This document shows positions 42,814-52,067 of a DNA stretch of 62,125 bases, in pieces. Both the position numbers and the translations under genes were made by a program. Origin of the DNA: an uncultured Flavobacteriales bacterium (GTDB lineage Bacteria; Bacteroidota; Bacteroidia; Flavobacteriales_G; Salibacteraceae); the NCBI GenBank assembly GCA_937899835.1, contig CALCCE010000130.1:1-62125 (forward strand), read 5' to 3'. The notes under the pieces were generated by a model. It saw only the letters and a program-made list of their open reading frames with translations, had not been told where the DNA came from and did no database searches. Each line of letters starts with the position of its first letter. Position 1 is the first letter of the stretch.

Positions 42814-44112
42814 ATGAAATACCTGAGTTGGATCTCCCGCCAGTTAGTGGGTTCTCTCTTCATCGTTTCCGGCCTCATCAAGGCCAACGATCCGCTTGGA
42901 TTTAGCTACAAGCTACACGATTATTTTGCCGCAGACGTATTTGATTTGCCTGGCTTGGAGCCTTACGCTCTGGGGTTGGCCGTTTTCATCTGTGTATCGG
43001 AAATTCTGTTGGGTGTGGCCGTGTTGATGCGGGCCCAAATGGTGCTTTCGTCCATTTCGTTGTTCGTAATGATCGTGTTTTTCACCTTCCTTACCTTCTA
43101 CAGTGCTGCTTACGACAAAGTAACCGATTGCGGGTGCTTTGGAGATGCCTTGAAACTCACACCCTGGGAGTCGTTCACCAAAGACGTAGTGTTGTTGGTG
43201 TTTATCCTCATTATTTTAATCGACGAATTGGGCTTGAAAAGAAATCGACCCGAAGACCAGGGAGGTGTCTTTAGCGATGAAGTCACCTTTGGCGTGTCCG
43301 TTGTACTGATTGCCCTCTTTTCCTTCGGTGTCATTAGCTGGGGAGGGCCGGTGTGGTTCACCTTGTTGCTGTTGGCCATTGTTTACGGCTTACGCAAAGC
43401 AGTGAAAATCGCCTCGATGGATTGGATCATTGCCGGTTTTGCTGCGGTATACTCCTTGGGCTTTTCTTATTACTGCATAGAAAACCTACCGATTCGCGAT
43501 TACCGTCCCTATGCCGTAGGCAAGAGCATACCCGAAGGCATGAAAACGGCTGAGGAATTGGGGGTGCCAGCTCCGGTATACGCCAACATGTACATCATGA
43601 AACGCAAGTCTACCAACGAAACCTTTCAGATGAATTCCAACGATTATTTGGTAAAGGAAGTGTGGAAAGACCAGGACCTGGAATTGGTAGAAGCCACCGA
43701 AGAGGTGATCACCATTCAGGAAGGCTACGAGGCGCCCATCCACGATTTCAATCTGATGAGCAAAGATGGCAATGACGATACGGACCTGATTTTGGCGCTG
43801 CCACGGGTGTTTCTCTTGATTTCCAAAGACATCAGTATTTTGGAAGAAGGCAACATGGCAAAGGTGAAACAACTGGTGACCGATGGGCAGGCCCAAGGCA
43901 TCCCAACCGTGTTGCTCAGTTCCACCAATTTCGAAGAGCAGGAAGCCTTTATGCAAAAGCACGGCATCGAAGTTCCATTCTACCAGGCGGACAATACCAC
44001 CCTCAAGACCATTATCCGGGCCAACCCGGGGATCGTGCTACTCAAAAATGGGGTGGTGAATGGCAAATGGCACCACAACAACACGCCTTCCCTCGCTGAT
44101 TCCGGGGCCTGA
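42814..44112 (+). CDS. DoxX/MauE-like membrane protein with thioredoxin-like C-terminal domain (BT_3928 type)
   Basis: The 432-residue protein has DoxX-like membrane segments: RQLVGSLFIVSGLIKANDP, ALGLAVFICVSEILLGVAVL, VLSSISLFVMIVFFTFLTFY and DVVLLVFILIILIDE. DCGCFGDALKLTPWES holds a Cys pair facing the membrane. Two further helix pairs follow to about residue 225. The last 180 residues are extracytoplasmic with a thioredoxin-like core (VFLLISKDISILEEGNMAKV, IPTVLLSSTNFEEQEAFMQK) and no CXXC. A quinone or thiol-redox role is inferred from DoxX/MauE relatives. It ends 17 bp before the permease gene. Confidence 0.85.
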   Translation: MKYLSWISRQLVGSLFIVSGLIKANDPLGFSYKLHDYFAADVFDLPGLEPYALGLAVFICVSEILLGVAVLMRAQMVLSSISLFVMIVFFTFLTFYSAAYDKVTDCGCFGDALKLTPWESFTKDVVLLVFILIILIDELGLKRNRPEDQGGVFSDEVTFGVSVVLIALFSFGVISWGGPVWFTLLLLAIVYGLRKAVKIASMDWIIAGFAAVYSLGFSYYCIENLPIRDYRPYAVGKSIPEGMKTAEELGVPAPVYANMYIMKRKSTNETFQMNSNDYLVKEVWKDQDLELVEATEEVITIQEGYEAPIHDFNLMSKDGNDDTDLILALPRVFLLISKDISILEEGNMAKVKQLVTDGQAQGIPTVLLSSTNFEEQEAFMQKHGIEVPFYQADNTTLKTIIRANPGIVLLKNGVVNGKWHHNNTPSLADSGA

Positions 44113-44129
44113 ACCATGGGAGGGCTTCG

Positions 44130-45209
44130 GTGATTGCCTTTGTGGTTCGGCGGCTGTTGTATGGCCTCCTGGTTTTGCTGGGAGTGATTGTGGTCGTATT
44201 CCTATTGTTCAATGTATTGCCTGGCGATCCGGCCCGTTTGCTGGCCGGGCAACGTACCGATGCCGAAACCCTGGCTGCGATCAACCGCGATTTGGGCTTG
44301 GACCGATCCATGGGCGCCCAGTTTCTCATCTATTTGAATGATTTGTCACCGGTTTCGATACACCAAACTGAGGATCCGGCTACCGCCCTTCATTTTTCAG
44401 AAGAAAAATATTCCGGGGTATTGTTGTTTGGCGTTGGTGGAGGGCATCAACTGGCATTGAAATACCCCTATTTGCGGCAATCCTACCAAAGCAGGCGAAA
44501 AGTAGCGGATATCATTCGCGAAACGCTGCCCGAAACTGCGGTATTGGCCTTTGCCGCGGTGTTTTTCGCTACTACCTTGGGCATTGGATTGGGTTTATTT
44601 GCTGCTTTGCGCAAAGGCAGCTGGTACGACAACCTGGCCTTGATCTTGTCTGCGCTGGGCGTTTCTGGGCCCACTTTCTTCGTAGGTATTCTAGTGGTGT
44701 GGGTAGGCGCCTACCTCTTGGGCGAGTATACTGGCTTTAACCTTACGGGGAGCTTGTATACGTTTGACGAATACGGCGATAAGGAGGTGTTGAGCCTCAA
44801 AAACCTTGTGCTACCCGCCTTCACTTTAGGATTAAGGCCCCTGGCGGTGGTCGTACAACTGACCCGTAGTTCGGTGCTGGAAGTACTGGAACAGGATTAC
44901 ATCCGCACCGCCAAGGCCAAAGGCCTGGGCTTTATTGGCCTGGTGTTTCGGCATACCTTAAAAAATGCTTTGAATCCGGTGCTTACCGCCATCTCCGGCT
45001 GGCTGGCCAGCCTCATGGCCGGGGCCGTATTTGTAGAATACATCTTTGGATGGAAGGGCATCGGCAATGAGATCATTTCCGCCCTGGATCGCTACGACTT
45101 ACCAGTGATTATGGGATCGGTATTGGTAATTACTACGATATTTGTGGCCATCAATCTACTGGTCGACATTGCCTACGGGTTTCTCGATCCGCGGGTGAGG
45201 TTCAGCTAA
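44130..45209 (+). CDS. Binding-protein-dependent ABC transporter permease, DppB-like, without a partner
   Basis: The frame starts at a GTG at 44130 (VIAFVVRRLLYGLLVLLGVI); an ATG at 44116 is out of frame. The N-terminal segment carries the permease start RRLLYGLLVL and LFNVLPGDPARLLAGQ. An insertion of about 45 residues follows (SIHQTEDPATALHF, GHQLALKYPYLRQ). The inner-membrane domain has the coupling EAA-like loop YIRTAKAKGLGFIGLVFRHT. The family exports or imports peptides or nickel together with a second permease, two ATPases and a binding protein; none are adjacent. It begins 17 bp after the DoxX gene and ends 17 bp before tpiA, so the cluster is co-transcribed. Confidence 0.9.
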   Translation: MIAFVVRRLLYGLLVLLGVIVVVFLLFNVLPGDPARLLAGQRTDAETLAAINRDLGLDRSMGAQFLIYLNDLSPVSIHQTEDPATALHFSEEKYSGVLLFGVGGGHQLALKYPYLRQSYQSRRKVADIIRETLPETAVLAFAAVFFATTLGIGLGLFAALRKGSWYDNLALILSALGVSGPTFFVGILVVWVGAYLLGEYTGFNLTGSLYTFDEYGDKEVLSLKNLVLPAFTLGLRPLAVVVQLTRSSVLEVLEQDYIRTAKAKGLGFIGLVFRHTLKNALNPVLTAISGWLASLMAGAVFVEYIFGWKGIGNEIISALDRYDLPVIMGSVLVITTIFVAINLLVDIAYGFLDPRVRFS

Positions 45210-45226
45210 ACACCTACATCACAAAC

Positions 45227-45985
45227 ATGAGAGAAAAGATTGTTGCCGGAAACTGGAAGATGAATAAAAACCGCACCGAGGCCAAAGCTCTGGTGAGCGA
45301 GTTACTGAAAGAATTCAAGCACAAACCTGCACCAGGGGTAACGGTGGTAGTGGCTCCTCCAATGCCTTTTACGGGCGAGGTGGTGGATCAAACTGCTGGT
45401 ACGAGTGTGCAGGTAGGCGCACAAAATTGCCACCAGTCCGAATCTGGGGCATACACGGGCGAGGTAGCCGCAGAAATGCTCAAATCCATTGGTGTGCAAT
45501 ACGTTATCTTGGGGCACTCCGAACGCCGGACCTACTACGGAGAAACCGATGCTTTTGTGGCCGCAAAGATCGATCGTGCGCTGGAGCATGATTTGGTGCC
45601 CATTTATTGCTGCGGTGAATTGTTGGAGGAGCGCAAAGCAGGTCGCCATTTTGAAGTAATTGAAGCACAACTAAAAGCGGCTTTGTACCACCTTCATCCT
45701 ACGGAGATGGCCAAAGTGGTGATTGCTTACGAACCCGTTTGGGCTATCGGCACTGGCGAGACCGCTACTCCTGAGCAAGCCCAGGAAGTACACGCCTTTA
45801 TCCGTCAAAAAATTGCCGATCAATACGGCCGTGAATTGGCCGAAGGGTGTGCTATCCTCTACGGTGGCAGTTGCAAGCCTTCCAATGCACAGTCCTTGTT
45901 TTTACAACCCGATGTGGATGGTGGACTCATTGGCGGAGCATCGCTAAAGGCCGCTGATTTTGCTGCCATCGCCCATTCCTTCTAA
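45227..45985 (+). CDS. tpiA: Triose-phosphate isomerase
   Basis: The 252-residue TIM barrel carries VAGNWKMNK with the active-site Lys, YVILGHSERR with the His, and AYEPVWAIGTGETATPEQAQ with the catalytic Glu loop. ILYGGSCKPSNAQSLFLQPD is the phosphate loop; Cys replaces the usual Val of YGGSVKP. It interconverts dihydroxyacetone phosphate and glyceraldehyde-3-phosphate. It ends 2 bp before prmA. Confidence 0.97.
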   Translation: MREKIVAGNWKMNKNRTEAKALVSELLKEFKHKPAPGVTVVVAPPMPFTGEVVDQTAGTSVQVGAQNCHQSESGAYTGEVAAEMLKSIGVQYVILGHSERRTYYGETDAFVAAKIDRALEHDLVPIYCCGELLEERKAGRHFEVIEAQLKAALYHLHPTEMAKVVIAYEPVWAIGTGETATPEQAQEVHAFIRQKIADQYGRELAEGCAILYGGSCKPSNAQSLFLQPDVDGGLIGGASLKAADFAAIAHSF

Positions 45986-45987
45986 TC

Positions 45988-46824
45988 ATGGATTACGTAG
46001 AAGTAGCTTTTCGGGTGCATCCTGCGCATCCCGGGCGCGACCTCTTGGCCGATGCCCTCGGAGAAATTGGCTTTGAAAGCTTTGTAGAAGAAGGGGAGGA
46101 GCACCTGTTGGCCTACATCCTGGCCAGCGACTTTGACGAAGACCGCTTGAACAAGCTGGATTTCTTGCAAGAAGCCTGGTTAGAAACCAGTTGGAGCCAC
46201 AAAATTATTGCTGGTCAAAACTGGAATGCGGCTTGGGAAAGTCAATTCGAGCCCATTGCCATTGACACCCGCTGTCGGGTACGGGCCAGTTTTCATCCCA
46301 ACGACGGAGCTTTCGATCACGACCTGGTGGTGGACCCTAAAATGGCCTTTGGAACCGGGCACCATGCTACTACCTTCCAAATGCTGGAACAATTGTTGGA
46401 ACTGGACGTAGACGGGAAAACGGTGTTGGACATGGGATGCGGAACGGGTGTATTGGCCATTTTAGCGGCTCAACGAGGGGCTACCGAGGTGGTGGCCATC
46501 GATATTGATGCGTGGGCCTATGAGAATACCTTGGAAAATGTGGCGCGCAACCTCAATCGGGAACTCGTTGTTCTTCAAGGGGATGTGGGCCACTTGGGCA
46601 AACGCTCATTTAATGTTATTTTAGCCAATATCAACAAAAATGTGATCCTGAGTGATCTTTCGAGCTACGCGCAGCACCTTGCCCCCAATGGTGATTTGCT
46701 GATGAGTGGTTTTTATGAAGAAGATGCGCAAGATCTCATTCAACTTGCTGGTCCGTTGGGCCTACAAGTTGTTCGACAAGGTGTCCGCAACCGATGGGCA
46801 CTGCTTCATCTGAAGAAAAACTGA
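45988..46824 (+). CDS. prmA: Ribosomal protein L11 methyltransferase
   Basis: The 278-residue protein has a substrate-binding N-terminal domain (residues 1 to about 90) and a SAM-dependent methyltransferase: MAFGTGHHATTFQMLEQLLE, VLDMGCGTGVLAILAAQRGA as the SAM loop, then AIDIDAWAYENTLENVARNL and FNVILANINKNVILSDL. It trimethylates Lys and N-terminal residues of L11. It directly follows tpiA with a 2-bp gap. The next, giant gene begins 10 bp later. Confidence 0.94.
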   Translation: MDYVEVAFRVHPAHPGRDLLADALGEIGFESFVEEGEEHLLAYILASDFDEDRLNKLDFLQEAWLETSWSHKIIAGQNWNAAWESQFEPIAIDTRCRVRASFHPNDGAFDHDLVVDPKMAFGTGHHATTFQMLEQLLELDVDGKTVLDMGCGTGVLAILAAQRGATEVVAIDIDAWAYENTLENVARNLNRELVVLQGDVGHLGKRSFNVILANINKNVILSDLSSYAQHLAPNGDLLMSGFYEEDAQDLIQLAGPLGLQVVRQGVRNRWALLHLKKN

Positions 46825-46834
46825 TCGTCTTTCT

Positions 46835-49800
46835 ATGCCCTTGAATCGACTCTCTTGGCTGCCACTCCTGGTTTTATTGTTCCTCGCTTCCGTTAGCCAG
46901 GGGCAAATCACCATCAAAAAATTCACACAGGATTCTACCATCTTTCTGGAAGAAGTAACCACCCTGCTCACCGATTCCCGAAAAAAGGAGGGAAAAGATT
47001 TTATTGAGCAGTTTACCCCGGTTTGGCACGGTGGCGTATTTACCGAGCAAGAGCGCAAAGAGGTATACCGGATTTGTGATTTTATGCTCAAAAAGAAAAT
47101 GCGGCCTTTCCCAGATTTTGAGTCTTTTCTGTTTTCCCTTATCAGTTTTAAGAATTCGAAGCAGCCGCCTGAAAGTTTCAAAGCCTGGATTTCGAGCCTG
47201 GAAACCTTGATTGATGGCCGTAGTAGACGAAAATTTACCGACTACCTGTCGTTTTGTAACAACCTCTTTTCTGAAAACCTGGTATTTTCTTCGGCCACCA
47301 CCAAGTGGCAATCCGATAGCCGCGATTATTCTTTTGAGATTGATAAGGGGCGGCCCAAAATTGTTTTTCCGTCCCTGCGATTGGCGTGTTATGCCAAAGG
47401 CGACAGTTCGGTGATTCAAAACACCTCTGGCGTTTATTTTCCGATTGACAAAAAGTGGATCGGAAAAGGAGGTAAAGTGACTTGGGAACGGGCTGGATTC
47501 AAGGCCGATCAGGTTTTTGCGGAGTTGAACAATTATGTGATCGAAACCAAAAGGTCGACGTATACGGCCGATTCAGTGGTATTTACCAACACCATTTACT
47601 TTGATCAACCGCTGATAGGAAAGCTTTCTGAACGGGTATTGGCCAACGTAAAACCAGAAAAAGCATCGTTTCCAAAGTTCGATTCTTACAGCAAGCGACT
47701 CAAAATTACCAACCTCATACCCAGCCTCGATTACGATGGTGGTTTTGCCCAGTATGGGGCTAAATTCATTGGATCGGGTAACGAAGAAAGATTGGCTCAG
47801 CTCATCATCAAACGGCATGACAAACCTTTTTTGATTGCTGCTTCTATTCAGTTCACCATCCGGGTCGACCGGATTGTCTCCCGGCGGGCTCAAATCACCA
47901 TTCGCCTTGATCAGGATTCGATCGTTCATCCGGGTTTGTCGCTACGATTGCTGACCAATGAGCGCAGAGTTACCCTCATTCGAGAGAATGAAGGGGTGTC
48001 TAAGAGTCCTTATTTCAATACCTATCACCAGATCGACATGTTTTTCGAGGCCCTGTACTGGAACATCGACGATCCAATCATCAAGTTGGGTCCCATTCCG
48101 GGTAGTTCAGACCGTACTGCGTTGTTCGAGTCGGACGAATATTACCGTGAGTACCGCTTCGACCGACTTCAGGGACTGGAGATGACCCACCCCTTGGTGC
48201 GTATTAAAGATTGTGCGGTAAAATACGACACCAACTTCCTATCGGCCCGAGATGTGTCTTTTTGCATGAAAATTTCGGAATCGCAGGCCCGACCGATGTT
48301 GATGAAACTCTCGAATCAAGGGTTTCTCACCTACGATTATAACACCGATGAAATTTTGATCAAGGACCGTTTGTTCAACTACATCCTGGCGAAATCAGAA
48401 CAACGGGACTATGACGTGATTCAGTTCAATTCTTCCTTAGAACGCCGGGACCAAACCGACAATAACGCCACGCTCAACCTTCTGAATTATGACATGACCA
48501 TCAACGGGATCAAAAAGATTTTCTTGTCGGATTCGCACAACGTGTTTCTTCGTCCCGCTGGTCGAACGATTATTCTGAAAAAGAACCGGGATTTTACCTT
48601 CAGTGGCATTATTAACGCGGGGCGTTTCGAGTTTTTCTGTCGCGACAACAGCTTTAGTTACGACGATTTTAAGATAGACATGCCCAATGTTGACTCTTTG
48701 CGCTTGAGCGTTGAGGTGGGACAAAAAGACGAATATGGCCGACGGAAAAGACGGCGGGTACGCACGGTGATTGAAAACATTACGGGGGAACTGTTGATTG
48801 ACCGACCGGGGAATAAATCGGGGTTGGAGTCTTTGTCCGAATATCCCATTTTTAAATCGTTGGAGGATTCTTACGTTTTTTATCAGCGGGCAGAAGTGCA
48901 AGGTGGAGTATACAAGCGTGACAATTTTTACTTTCACCTCGAGCCCTTTGTGTTCGACAGTTTGGATAATTTCCGAAAAGAGGGAATTCGGTTTGATGGT
49001 ACATTCCAGTCGGCAGGGATATTCCCCGATTTTGAGGAGACACTTACCCTGCAACCGGACTATTCTTTAGGGTTTGTGCGTTCCACGCCCAAGGCAGGTT
49101 TTCCGATTTACGGTGGTAAGGGAACCTACAAGAAAGAGATCAACATGAGCCATGAGGGACTGCGCGGAGATGGTACTTTAAAGTACCTCACTTCGACGGC
49201 AGAGTCGGACGATTTTATATTTTTCCCCGATTCTACCAACGGCGTGGCCCACAACCTGGTGATTGAGGAGCAAATGGGTTCGGTGCAATTCCCACCGGTT
49301 ACAGGTGCCGACATTTACTTGCATTGGGAGCCATACCGAGACCAAATGGCCTTGCGCAATACCAAAGAACCTTTCATTTTTTACGATGGTAACTCTAACC
49401 TTGATGGAAACCTCAACCTGCAGCCATCGGGCCTTTTGGGCGGTGGTTTGTTTGCCTTTGCAGAAGCGGAGTTGGAATCGGAAGAGTTTAAATTCGAGTT
49501 TTCTGAATTTTTTGCCGATACGGCGGACTTCCGGCTGAAAACCAAGAACGACAACCTGGATCAGCTTTCTTTCTCTACCAATAATGTGGATGCGCACATC
49601 GACTTTGCCAATCGGAAAGGGGAGTTTGTTTCCAACGGTGGTGGTTCCTACGTGAACTTCCCGGTCAACCAATACATCGCCTACATGGACCGCTTCACCT
49701 GGTACATGGACGATGATCAAATTGAGCTTTCTGCCGGTAAAGGCAAAACCAAAAGTGCAAATGAGCTGGCTTTTGAGGGATCCCGGTTTATATCCACCCA

Positions 49801-51304
49801 CCCCAAACAAGACTCACTCGATTTCTATTCGGTGGCAGCACGCTACGATTTGGCTTCGCACATCATTAATGCGAAAAAGGTAGAGTTCATTTCGGTAGCG
49901 GATGCCCTCATCTATCCGCGGGATGGAAACGTGGTGATTGAGGCCAAAGCGAAAATGCAGCCGCTGGACAGTTCCAGTGTGGTAGCCAACTCCATTACCA
50001 AATACCACAAACTGTACAATACCAACATCAACGTCTATGGCAAGCGGAATTACGCCGGTTCAGGGTATTATGATTATGTGGACATTGAGAAAAACAAGCA
50101 AACCATTCACTTCACTACCTTGTCGGTAGATACCGCGGCACAGACCTACGGTACCGGTACCATTTTGGAAGAAGAGGCTTTCACCTTGAGTCCGAAATTT
50201 GAGTACAAAGGCGACATTCGCTTAGAGGCGAGCAACAAGTTTTTGAGTTTCAAAGGCAATACCCGAATTTTCCACGATTGCGAAAACTTGAGCCGACCCT
50301 GGGTGCGATTTACCGCCGAAATTGATCCGGAAGAAATATACATTCCGATTGATTCCAGCTTGCGGGATGAAAACGGTGGCAAGTTGGCCTCTTCGGTTAT
50401 GATCAATCGGGATTCGATTCATTTGTATTCCACCTTTGCCAGTCCGCTAAAAAGACGAAACGACTATGAGGTGTTGCCGGCCTTTGGATTCATGGTTTTC
50501 GATACCGAAGCCAACGAATACAAGATATCGAACCTCAGCAAGTTGAATACTCCTTCTTTGCCCGGTAACCTGTTGAGCCTGCATACTTCTTATTGCCGGA
50601 CCTACGCCGAAGGAAAACTCGATTTTGCGGCCAACCTGGGTAGGGTAGAAGTAACTCCGGTAGGCAACATCAACCACAGTTTTGACGACGACAAGCTGAG
50701 CTTTGATTTGATGATGCTCATCGACTTTTTTATGGCCCCCAACGCCATGGATAAGATGGCCAAGGCAATAACGTCTTATCCCGATTTGAAACCGGTGAAT
50801 TTTGAACGGCAGGTGTTTGAACGGGGCTTGTATGAATTGGTAGAGAAAAAAGATGCCGACAAGCTCATATCGCAGGTGGCACTATCGGGGCAGTTTCGGA
50901 AGTTTCCCAACGAGCTAAACAAAACCTTGTTTTTGTCGGAAGTGAAAATGAAATGGAACCCCGAAACCAGTTCTTACGTTTCATACGGTCAAATTGGATT
51001 GGGAAGCATCTTTAAAGAGCAAGTACACAAAATGGTAGATGGCCGCATTGAGATCATCAAAAAACGCAGTGGCGACATCATCAACATTTACATCGAGCTC
51101 GATCGAAAAAACTGGTACTTCTTTAGTTATCGCAGCAACCTCATGCAGGCAATTAGTTCTGATGCGGAGTTTAACAATGTGATCAAGGAAATGAAATCGG
51201 ATAAACGCAAACTGAAGCCCGAAAAAGGCAAAGCGCCTTATTCTTTTATCATGAGTTCTGAACGGAAAAAGACTGAATTCCTTCGAAAGTTTGATTCCTT
51301 GTAA
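46835..51304 (+). CDS. Giant exported beta-rich protein of 1489 residues, unknown function
   Basis: A signal peptide (LPLLVLLFLASVSQGQ) leads into a very long chain without membrane segments, and without any catalytic motif I can see. Strand-rich blocks alternate through the middle: FDGTFQSAGIFPDFEETLTL, YLHWEPYRDQMALRNTKEPF, DGNLNLQPSGLLGGGLFAFA, EFVSNGGGSYVNFPVNQYIA and VEFISVADALIYPRDGNVVI. They resemble the jelly-roll strands of LPS-transport OstA-like proteins, but the match is loose. The final 100 residues form a compact block (MVDGRIEIIKKRSGDIINIY, then a Lys-rich tail). It follows prmA by 10 bp and precedes plsY by 37 bp. A role in the outer membrane or periplasm is inferred only from the signal and fold. 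Confidence 0.8.
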   Translation: MPLNRLSWLPLLVLLFLASVSQGQITIKKFTQDSTIFLEEVTTLLTDSRKKEGKDFIEQFTPVWHGGVFTEQERKEVYRICDFMLKKKMRPFPDFESFLFSLISFKNSKQPPESFKAWISSLETLIDGRSRRKFTDYLSFCNNLFSENLVFSSATTKWQSDSRDYSFEIDKGRPKIVFPSLRLACYAKGDSSVIQNTSGVYFPIDKKWIGKGGKVTWERAGFKADQVFAELNNYVIETKRSTYTADSVVFTNTIYFDQPLIGKLSERVLANVKPEKASFPKFDSYSKRLKITNLIPSLDYDGGFAQYGAKFIGSGNEERLAQLIIKRHDKPFLIAASIQFTIRVDRIVSRRAQITIRLDQDSIVHPGLSLRLLTNERRVTLIRENEGVSKSPYFNTYHQIDMFFEALYWNIDDPIIKLGPIPGSSDRTALFESDEYYREYRFDRLQGLEMTHPLVRIKDCAVKYDTNFLSARDVSFCMKISESQARPMLMKLSNQGFLTYDYNTDEILIKDRLFNYILAKSEQRDYDVIQFNSSLERRDQTDNNATLNLLNYDMTINGIKKIFLSDSHNVFLRPAGRTIILKKNRDFTFSGIINAGRFEFFCRDNSFSYDDFKIDMPNVDSLRLSVEVGQKDEYGRRKRRRVRTVIENITGELLIDRPGNKSGLESLSEYPIFKSLEDSYVFYQRAEVQGGVYKRDNFYFHLEPFVFDSLDNFRKEGIRFDGTFQSAGIFPDFEETLTLQPDYSLGFVRSTPKAGFPIYGGKGTYKKEINMSHEGLRGDGTLKYLTSTAESDDFIFFPDSTNGVAHNLVIEEQMGSVQFPPVTGADIYLHWEPYRDQMALRNTKEPFIFYDGNSNLDGNLNLQPSGLLGGGLFAFAEAELESEEFKFEFSEFFADTADFRLKTKNDNLDQLSFSTNNVDAHIDFANRKGEFVSNGGGSYVNFPVNQYIAYMDRFTWYMDDDQIELSAGKGKTKSANELAFEGSRFISTHPKQDSLDFYSVAARYDLASHIINAKKVEFISVADALIYPRDGNVVIEAKAKMQPLDSSSVVANSITKYHKLYNTNINVYGKRNYAGSGYYDYVDIEKNKQTIHFTTLSVDTAAQTYGTGTILEEEAFTLSPKFEYKGDIRLEASNKFLSFKGNTRIFHDCENLSRPWVRFTAEIDPEEIYIPIDSSLRDENGGKLASSVMINRDSIHLYSTFASPLKRRNDYEVLPAFGFMVFDTEANEYKISNLSKLNTPSLPGNLLSLHTSYCRTYAEGKLDFAANLGRVEVTPVGNINHSFDDDKLSFDLMMLIDFFMAPNAMDKMAKAITSYPDLKPVNFERQVFERGLYELVEKKDADKLISQVALSGQFRKFPNELNKTLFLSEVKMKWNPETSSYVSYGQIGLGSIFKEQVHKMVDGRIEIIKKRSGDIINIYIELDRKNWYFFSYRSNLMQAISSDAEFNNVIKEMKSDKRKLKPEKGKAPYSFIMSSERKKTEFLRKFDSL

Positions 51305-51341
51305 TTATTTTATCTACTTTGCGGGCAACGCTGCCTGATCG

Positions 51342-52004
51342 ATGCTTCCGGCCGATAATATTGTAGCCCTGTTGCTCGCCTATTTGCTGGGGTCAATACC
51401 GACCGCCGTTTGGGTAGGGAAGGTCTTTTATAAAATAGACGTTCGCGAATATGGCAGTGGTAATGCCGGAGCTACCAATACCTTTCGGGTTTTAGGGATA
51501 AAGGCAGGAATTCCCGTTTTACTTTTCGATGTTTTTAAAGGTTGTGCTGCGGTTAGCTTTGTGCGGTTTTTCACCGATTATCATCCCGATTCTGCTGCTT
51601 ATGTCAACTTTCAGCTGGCTTTAGGGGTGTGTGCCTTGTTGGGGCACATCTTTCCGATTTATGTTGGTTTTCGTGGAGGAAAAGGCATTGCGACCCTACT
51701 TGGCATTATGATTGCCGTGCACTACCAGGCCGCCTTATCGGCTGCAGGAGTGTTTTTGGTAATTTTTCTTTCTACCCGCTACGTTTCGCTCGGTTCGATG
51801 CTGGCGGCAGTGAGTTTTCCATTTATCGTAATATGGGTATTCCATTCACGGATTCCTTCCCTCATCATCTTCTCTTTGTTCATTGCCATCATGGTGTTGG
51901 TGACCCACCAAAAAAACATCGAGCGGTTGTTGAAGAAGGAAGAGTCGAAAGCGAACCTTTCCTTTAAAAAACGTAATAAAAAGCAGGATGCAGAGAATGA
52001 TTAA
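51342..52004 (+). CDS. plsY: Glycerol-3-phosphate acyltransferase PlsY
   Basis: The 220-residue membrane protein begins LLLAYLLGSIPTAVWVGKVF, then REYGSGNAGATNTFRVLG with the GSGNxGATN motif, GHIFPIYVGFRGGKGIATLL with the second, and VSLGSMLAAVSFPFIVIW with the third. About five hydrophobic segments are present. The C-terminal tail is basic (HQKNIERLLKKEESKANLSF). It transfers acyl from acyl-phosphate to glycerol-3-phosphate at the inner membrane. A CTACTTTGC near 51316 is a weak promoter candidate. Confidence 0.95.
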   Translation: MLPADNIVALLLAYLLGSIPTAVWVGKVFYKIDVREYGSGNAGATNTFRVLGIKAGIPVLLFDVFKGCAAVSFVRFFTDYHPDSAAYVNFQLALGVCALLGHIFPIYVGFRGGKGIATLLGIMIAVHYQAALSAAGVFLVIFLSTRYVSLGSMLAAVSFPFIVIWVFHSRIPSLIIFSLFIAIMVLVTHQKNIERLLKKEESKANLSFKKRNKKQDAEND

Positions 52005-52009
52005 CTTTG
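52002..52009 (+). promoter_or_regulatory. Promoter -7 box of the PD40/SPOR giant gene
   Basis: TAACTTTG fits TAnnTTTG and lies 58 bp before the ATG at 52068, overlapping the plsY stop region. It gives a leader of about 50 bases. No -33 TTG at proper spacing is seen. Confidence 0.4.
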
Positions 52010-52067
52010 TGGCGGCTGACTCGTACCATATATTTAAACATTGACCTACAGCGGAGTAGACAACCCC

